This document shows positions 6,250 through 9,469 of a stretch of DNA of 9,469 nt, piece after piece. The stretch lies in the NCBI GenBank assembly GCA_900551535.1, contig URWJ01000047.1, positions 1 through 9,469 of the forward strand. The letters are read 5' to 3'. Made by a program: the position numbers and the translations under genes. Position 1 is the first letter of the stretch. Each line of letters opens with the position of its first letter. The DNA is from an uncultured Granulicatella sp. Lineage in GTDB: Bacteria > Bacillota > Bacilli > Lactobacillales > Aerococcaceae. Under the pieces are notes generated by a model that was not told the origin of the DNA, did no database searches, and saw nothing but the letters and a program-made list of their open reading frames with translations.

Positions 6250-7416
6250 TTATGCTTCTAATGGGTGAATCGTTACTCCTTTAACGACACGGTTCACAGT
6301 ACCTGTTGGTGAAGGAGTGTCTGGTTTGTTTCCAACTTTGATAGAAGAAAGTAGAGCAACCGTTTGTCCAAATATTGCACATGGAAGTGCAAGGTAAGCA
6401 TCTGGAACGAAACGATATTCTTTATCGAAGTTGAATGAGAGACCTTCAAAGTCACTTTCTGCATCCACTCCAACCGCAAGCACAAGGCGTGCAATTTGGT
6501 CGCCGTGTAATTCGTTTAAGATGTCGATGTCGTATTGACGCGTATAGTCGTCGTTCGATACGAATACGAAGGCTAGAGAAGAGCCGTTTACAAATGATTT
6601 AGGACCGTGACGGAATCCCATTGAAGAATCGAAGGCTGTTGCGATTTGTCCAGCAGTCAATTCAAGAATCTTCAATTGAACTTCGCGAGCAAGGCCGCTG
6701 AGTGAACCAGAACCTAAGTAAATCACACGGTTGTAGTCTAAGTTCACGTAATGTTGAATCACGTCTTCACGTTCGAGGACGCTTGTACCCATTTGACGGA
6801 TGGCTTTCACGAAGCCTTCTTTTTCTTCAAGTGAGTGTGCTTCGTCGAATACAAGAAGCGCTGTAAGAGTCATACATGTGAAGCTTCCTGTCATCGCAAA
6901 ACCAGCGTCGTTAGAGCGGTCTGGCATCATTAAGAGTAAGTTGTTTGTGTCGTCTTTAGCAGCAATGGCTAATTTTCCTTCTGGCGCACAAGTAATCGTG
7001 ATTTGATAGAAGTCGCGCACGATTTGTTGGCCAAGTTGCACACTTGCAAGACTTTCTGGTGAGTTACCGCTACGTGCAAATGAAACAAGCACTGTAGGAA
7101 TTTCTGCTTTGAAGTAGTCATGTGGATTACTTACAAGGTTTGTTGTTCCGACAGATTGGAAATCAAAACGGTCTTCATTTCCTGTACGTTTTAAGTAAGG
7201 AAGAATCGTATCTCCCACATATTGTGATGTACCCGCACCTGCGAAAATCACGCGAAGTTTTCCTTCTGGTAAATGGTCTAAGAAAGCAGTGATGCGTTCT
7301 AAGTTTGCTTTGTAGTAATCAAAAGCTTCTTTCCACAATTCTGGTTGTTGGCGAATTTCGCGCGTTGTAATTTCTGCAGATAACGCTTCTAATTGACTAG
7401 TTGAAAATTGAAACAT
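6250..7416 (-). CDS. agaS: AgaS-type SIS-domain sugar-phosphate isomerase/deaminase
   Basis: A 388-residue protein with two SIS domains. The first has GAGTSQY (60-66) and the phosphosugar-binding SFARSGNSPES (112-122). The second has GSGSLSG (235-241) and the GFRHGPKSF loop (267-275) that contains the family's conserved His. AgaS proteins convert galactosamine-6-phosphate to tagatose-6-phosphate plus ammonia; older annotations call them tagatose-6-phosphate ketose/aldose isomerase. The open frame can be extended to a TTG at 7428, but that codon is part of the ribosome binding site TTGGAGGG, so ATG 7416 is the start. It is the second gene of the operon, 20 nt after the regulator and 27 nt before nagA. 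Its placement between a deacetylase and LacD matches the order of steps in N-acetylgalactosamine breakdown. Confidence 0.92.
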   Translation of the reverse strand: MFQFSTSQLEALSAEITTREIRQQPELWKEAFDYYKANLERITAFLDHLPEGKLRVIFAGAGTSQYVGDTILPYLKRTGNEDRFDFQSVGTTNLVSNPHDYFKAEIPTVLVSFARSGNSPESLASVQLGQQIVRDFYQITITCAPEGKLAIAAKDDTNNLLLMMPDRSNDAGFAMTGSFTCMTLTALLVFDEAHSLEEKEGFVKAIRQMGTSVLEREDVIQHYVNLDYNRVIYLGSGSLSGLAREVQLKILELTAGQIATAFDSSMGFRHGPKSFVNGSSLAFVFVSNDDYTRQYDIDILNELHGDQIARLVLAVGVDAESDFEGLSFNFDKEYRFVPDAYLALPCAIFGQTVALLSSIKVGNKPDTPSPTGTVNRVVKGVTIHPLEA

Positions 7417-7420
7417 AATA

Positions 7421-7426
7421 CCCTCC
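7421..7426 (-). promoter_or_regulatory. Ribosome binding site fixing the agaS start
   Basis: GGAGGG on the minus strand, 4 nt before ATG 7416. The in-frame TTG at 7428 overlaps this site and is therefore not a plausible start. Confidence 0.85.
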
Positions 7427-7436
7427 AAATATTTTT

Positions 7437-8165
7437 TTAGTTGTTTGTGCGATAGTGTCTTACTTTGTAGAAGAATTGGTCGCTTCTGGCAACACTAATC
7501 GTATATTCGATGATGCGATTTTCAGGATTTAATGTGGTTCGCATAAACCGTAAACAAGCGCTGTGCGGATCCACATCCAAGACTTCCGCTTCTTCCGGCG
7601 TGAGAATGCTCGCTGAGAATTCTTCGTCGGCGTAGTGGATTTGCTGATTAAAATCATTCGCAAACACTTCATATAAAGATTGGCCTTCTAACTGCGTCTT
7701 CGTTAAGGTTTTGAAGACATCGTATGGTAAGAAAGTTGTTTCTTTCATGAGTGGAATGCCATCTGCATACCGAATGCGTTTCAGACGAAAGAGCTTGTCG
7801 CCAGCTTCGATTCCAACGAGTGGAGCGATAAATTCATCGGCTTCGTAACAATCCAGCGAAGTAATTTTCGTGGAAGGGACTTTGCCGAGTTCCTTCATCT
7901 GTTCCGTGAAACTGTAGCCTTCCAGCAAGTTTTGGCGTTCTTTCCATTGCGTTGAAATGAACGTGCCTTTTCCATGACGCTTATAAATATATCCAAGCGT
8001 CTCCAATTCCTTCAACGCTGTTCGAACGGTGGTGCGACTGACATTATAGACTTTTGTAATTTCGCGCTCCGAAAGCATTTTTTCGTGTGCTTTTCCCTTG
8101 GTCTTAATGAAGTCGATCAACGCTAGACTCAGTGTTGAGTAGAGTGGAGAAGGTTTGGCTACCAT
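7437..8165 (-). CDS. GntR/HutC-family transcriptional regulator of the amino-sugar operon
   Basis: A 242-residue repressor-type protein. The N-terminal winged helix (about 8-72) has the HutC-subfamily pattern LSEREITKVYNVSRTTVRTA followed by LGYIYKRHGKGTFI. The rest (about 95-235) is a UTRA effector domain with LFRLKRIRYADGIPLMKE and, near the end, RIIEYTISVARSDQFFYKV. HutC-type members such as NagR/YvoA and DasR bind amino-sugar phosphates, which release them from DNA. The start is ATG 8165 with a strong AAAGGAGG site. It is the first gene of the operon, and a promoter with a palindromic operator lies directly upstream, so it probably represses itself and agaS-nagA-lacD until a sugar phosphate accumulates. 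The effector (galactosamine-6-P or glucosamine-6-P) is inferred from its neighbours only. Confidence 0.92.
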   Translation of the reverse strand: MVAKPSPLYSTLSLALIDFIKTKGKAHEKMLSEREITKVYNVSRTTVRTALKELETLGYIYKRHGKGTFISTQWKERQNLLEGYSFTEQMKELGKVPSTKITSLDCYEADEFIAPLVGIEAGDKLFRLKRIRYADGIPLMKETTFLPYDVFKTLTKTQLEGQSLYEVFANDFNQQIHYADEEFSASILTPEEAEVLDVDPHSACLRFMRTTLNPENRIIEYTISVARSDQFFYKVRHYRTNN

Positions 8166-8170
8166 ATCGG

Positions 8171-8180
8171 TTCCTCCTTT
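8171..8180 (-). promoter_or_regulatory. Ribosome binding site of the GntR regulator gene
   Basis: AAAGGAGGAA on the minus strand, 5 nt before ATG 8165. It is a near-perfect anti-16S match and the strongest such site in this operon. Confidence 0.85.
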
Positions 8181-8198
8181 CGTAAAAAACTCTTCTAC

Positions 8199-8216
8199 AA
8201 CTGGTCACTACCAGTT
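8199..8216 (-). promoter_or_regulatory. Palindromic GntR operator (dre/NagR-like)
   Basis: AACTGGT (8199-8205) and ACCAGTT (8210-8216) form a perfect 7-bp inverted repeat around a 4-nt spacer. It closely resembles the dre consensus ACTGGTCTAGACCAGT of DasR/NagR-type HutC regulators. It sits at the predicted transcription start, 6 nt downstream of the -10 box, an ideal place for repression. The adjacent gene encodes just such a regulator. Confidence 0.85.
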
Positions 8217-8222
8217 AATACC

Positions 8223-8251
8223 ATTGTAAGTTTTTTTAGTGCTTTCGTCAA
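8223..8251 (-). promoter_or_regulatory. Sigma-A promoter of the regulator-agaS-nagA-lacD operon
   Basis: Read on the minus strand: -35 TTGACG (8251-8246), a 17-nt spacer containing an A-tract, and -10 TACAAT (8228-8223). Transcription should start near 8216, at the edge of the operator, giving a leader of about 50 nt. Confidence 0.85.
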
Positions 8252-8310
8252 TAGCGTTTGGCGAAAAATAAAGGGATTATGCGGAGTTTCAACCGAATTT
8301 CGGGGAAATG

Positions 8311-8355
8311 AAATAAAAATACCAGGAGAGAGCTGTTTTGTGCTTTCTCTCCTGG
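8311..8355 (-). terminator. Rho-independent terminator of the PTS genes
   Basis: Stem CCAGGAGAGA/TCTCTCCTGG (10 bp, 8322-8331 with 8346-8355), extended inside by a further GC/GC pairing. On the minus strand it is followed by the U-rich run TATTTTTATTT (8321-8311). It begins 8 nt after the EIIA stop and separates the PTS genes from the amino-sugar operon. Confidence 0.9.
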
Positions 8356-8363
8356 AGAGTGGG

Positions 8364-8813
8364 TTAGCCTGCTAAATGACTATTTAATACTTCTTCAAGT
8401 TGTTCAGCAGTTGTAGCACCTAATAAAGCTTCTTTTACATCGGCTTTCATAAGCAACCGAGCAACCGATGCTAGTAGCTTAAGGTGAGTTGTTCCTGCTT
8501 CGCCATCTGGAATTAATAAGCTGAAGATGAATGAAGTTGGTTTTCCATCCATGCTGTTCCAGTCAATTCCGTCACTAAGACGAACAATGACGATTTTTGG
8601 AGTTGTGATGGCACTTGATTTCGCATGTGGAATCGCAAATCCGTCCATCATTCCTGTTGTTCCTTGTTGTTCACGTTCTACAAGTCCGTTGTACACGGCG
8701 TTTTCGTCTGCTGAGACGCCTAGTGCTACGGCTTTTTGAGCGATGAAGTGAAACACTTCTTCTTGAGAAGTAAGGTTTTCATTTAAGAAAATAGATTCTT
8801 TACTAATTAACAT
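8364..8813 (-). CDS. PTS fructose-family EIIA protein
   Basis: A 149-residue cytosolic phosphocarrier of the PTS EIIA type 2 (fructose/mannitol) fold, normal length for a stand-alone domain. The phosphorylated His is H63 in DGFAIPHAKS, preceded by REQQGTTGMM as usual. Further family marks are the VRLSDGIDW strand and IPDGEAGTTHLKLLASVARLL. It takes phosphate from HPr and gives it to a EIIB domain. The start is ATG 8813 with AGGAGG 6 nt upstream; an in-frame TTG at 8819 falls in the spacer and is rejected. The gene follows the EIIC gene by 32 nt and is the last of its operon, ended by a terminator. In many firmicutes the three domains are fused in FruA; here EIIA is separate. The sugar cannot be told from the sequence. 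Confidence 0.92.
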   Translation of the reverse strand: MLISKESIFLNENLTSQEEVFHFIAQKAVALGVSADENAVYNGLVEREQQGTTGMMDGFAIPHAKSSAITTPKIVIVRLSDGIDWNSMDGKPTSFIFSLLIPDGEAGTTHLKLLASVARLLMKADVKEALLGATTAEQLEEVLNSHLAG

Positions 8814-8819
8814 TTTCAA

Positions 8820-8825
8820 CCTCCT
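8820..8825 (-). promoter_or_regulatory. Ribosome binding site fixing the EIIA start
   Basis: AGGAGG on the minus strand with a 6-nt spacer to ATG 8813. The alternative TTG (8819) would be immediately adjacent to it. Confidence 0.85.
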
Positions 8826-8845
8826 AAGTTCTTTCTAAAAGTCGA

Positions 8846-9469
8846 TTATTCAGAAAGTGGTTTACGAGTTGCTCCAAGAACAAGACCGCCGACAACAGAA
8901 CCAATCGCAATGGCTAATACCCATAAGAATGGATGTGTTACAACTGGTAATACTAAGAATCCACCGTGAGGAGCAGGTACTTGTACGCCGAATAAGTAAG
9001 TTAAGATTGCAGCGATTGAAGAACCTAACATCATTGAAGGCATTGCGCGAAGTGGATCTTTGGCAACGAAAGGAATAGCCCCTTCAGTAATGTGAGTTGA
9101 GCCTAAGATGAAGTTGACTAAACCAGCATTACGTTCGTTTGTATCGAAACGGTTTTTGAATAATAATACGGCAACAGTTGTGATAAGTGGAGGAGCGATA
9201 CATGCTGCAGAAACCCCAGCCATGAATGCTGTATTTCCTTCACCAAGAAGAACGGTACCTGTAACGTATGCAGCCTTGTTCACTGGGCCACCCATATCAA
9301 AGGCACACATACATCCAATTACAAGACCAAGAAGAATAGGATTTGAATCTTGGAATCCCTTTAAGAACTCCATTAGTGATTGGTTAATACCTGCCATTGG
9401 ACTAACAATAACACTCATAAATAGTCCGGTGATTAAAACACCCAATAGTGGATATAAGAAAATAGCTTT
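8846..9469 (-). CDS. PTS fructose-family EIIC permease, partial (5' end beyond window)
   Basis: The last 207 residues of a membrane permease; the frame stays open to the right edge, so the gene starts outside. Family marks of the fructose-type EIIC are MCAFDMGGPVNKAAY, the substrate-site motif STHITEGAIPFVAKDP and the PAPHGG loop before the final span. Hydrophobic spans are visible at the start (YPLLGVLITGLFMSVIVSP), around GLVIGCMCAFDMG, in the AGVSAACIAPPLITTVAVLLF region, near ILTYLFGVQV and at the end (LWVLAIAIGSVVGGLVLGA). It forms the membrane channel that transports and presents sugar for phosphorylation by EIIB. A EIIB domain is probably fused upstream or encoded just before it. The visible TTG at 9445 is an internal Leu codon, not a start. 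It is co-transcribed with the EIIA gene. Confidence 0.92.
   Translation of the reverse strand, partial: KAIFLYPLLGVLITGLFMSVIVSPMAGINQSLMEFLKGFQDSNPILLGLVIGCMCAFDMGGPVNKAAYVTGTVLLGEGNTAFMAGVSAACIAPPLITTVAVLLFKNRFDTNERNAGLVNFILGSTHITEGAIPFVAKDPLRAMPSMMLGSSIAAILTYLFGVQVPAPHGGFLVLPVVTHPFLWVLAIAIGSVVGGLVLGATRKPLSE

Noticed and set aside
8250..8263. Catabolite-responsive (cre) site near AGCGTTTGG upstream of the operon promoter
   Set aside because: Only the central AGCGTTT part fits; the flanking TG and CA positions of the consensus do not match well enough.

Overview
The window appears to join two different low-GC Gram-positive genomes. Bases 1 to about 2220 are AT-rich and favour AGA/AGG for Arg and ATA for Ile, like Clostridia (a Lachnospiraceae-type donor is my guess). 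From about 2245 to the end, codon use shifts to CGN for Arg and ATT/ATC for Ile. The gene content there (CopZ, LacD, AgaS, NagA, fructose-type PTS) fits Lactobacillales, perhaps a Granulicatella- or Carnobacterium-like organism. Genus names are inference from composition and protein style; no search was run.

Left part (+ strand): the 3' part of a membrane protein gene (to 680), an unrecognised soluble protein (685-1302), and the first half of a P2-like cation ATPase (from 1314). These are spaced as one transcription unit. Within the ATPase frame, at the universal DKTGT phosphorylation motif (2223-2237), the protein changes from a P2-like ATPase to the C-terminal half of a P1B copper ATPase. 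The reading frame stays open to 3161 and is followed by copZ (3182-3379) and a clean terminator. This in-frame hybrid is the most striking object in the window. The abrupt codon-usage change and the roughly 20-nt join at a conserved motif make an assembly or amplification chimera more likely than a natural fusion.

Middle (3380-4032): a 650-nt non-coding stretch between convergent genes. It holds two related copies of a structured element made of long inverted arms and side-by-side hairpins. The second copy looks complete and cloverleaf-like. The first lacks a recognisable right arm.

Right part (- strand): a compact operon, read from 8165 down to 4033, encodes a GntR/HutC regulator, AgaS-type sugar-phosphate isomerase/deaminase, NagA-type deacetylase and LacD tagatose-1,6-bisphosphate aldolase. 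Together they suggest catabolism of N-acetylgalactosamine (or a related amino sugar): deacetylation, deamination/isomerisation to tagatose-6-P, phosphorylation by a kinase not seen here, then aldol cleavage to triose phosphates. A strong sigma-A promoter and a perfect palindrome resembling the dre/NagR operator lie just upstream of the regulator, indicating autoregulation. Upstream of that, behind its own terminator, are the end of a fructose-family PTS EIIC gene (running off the right edge) and a separate EIIA gene.
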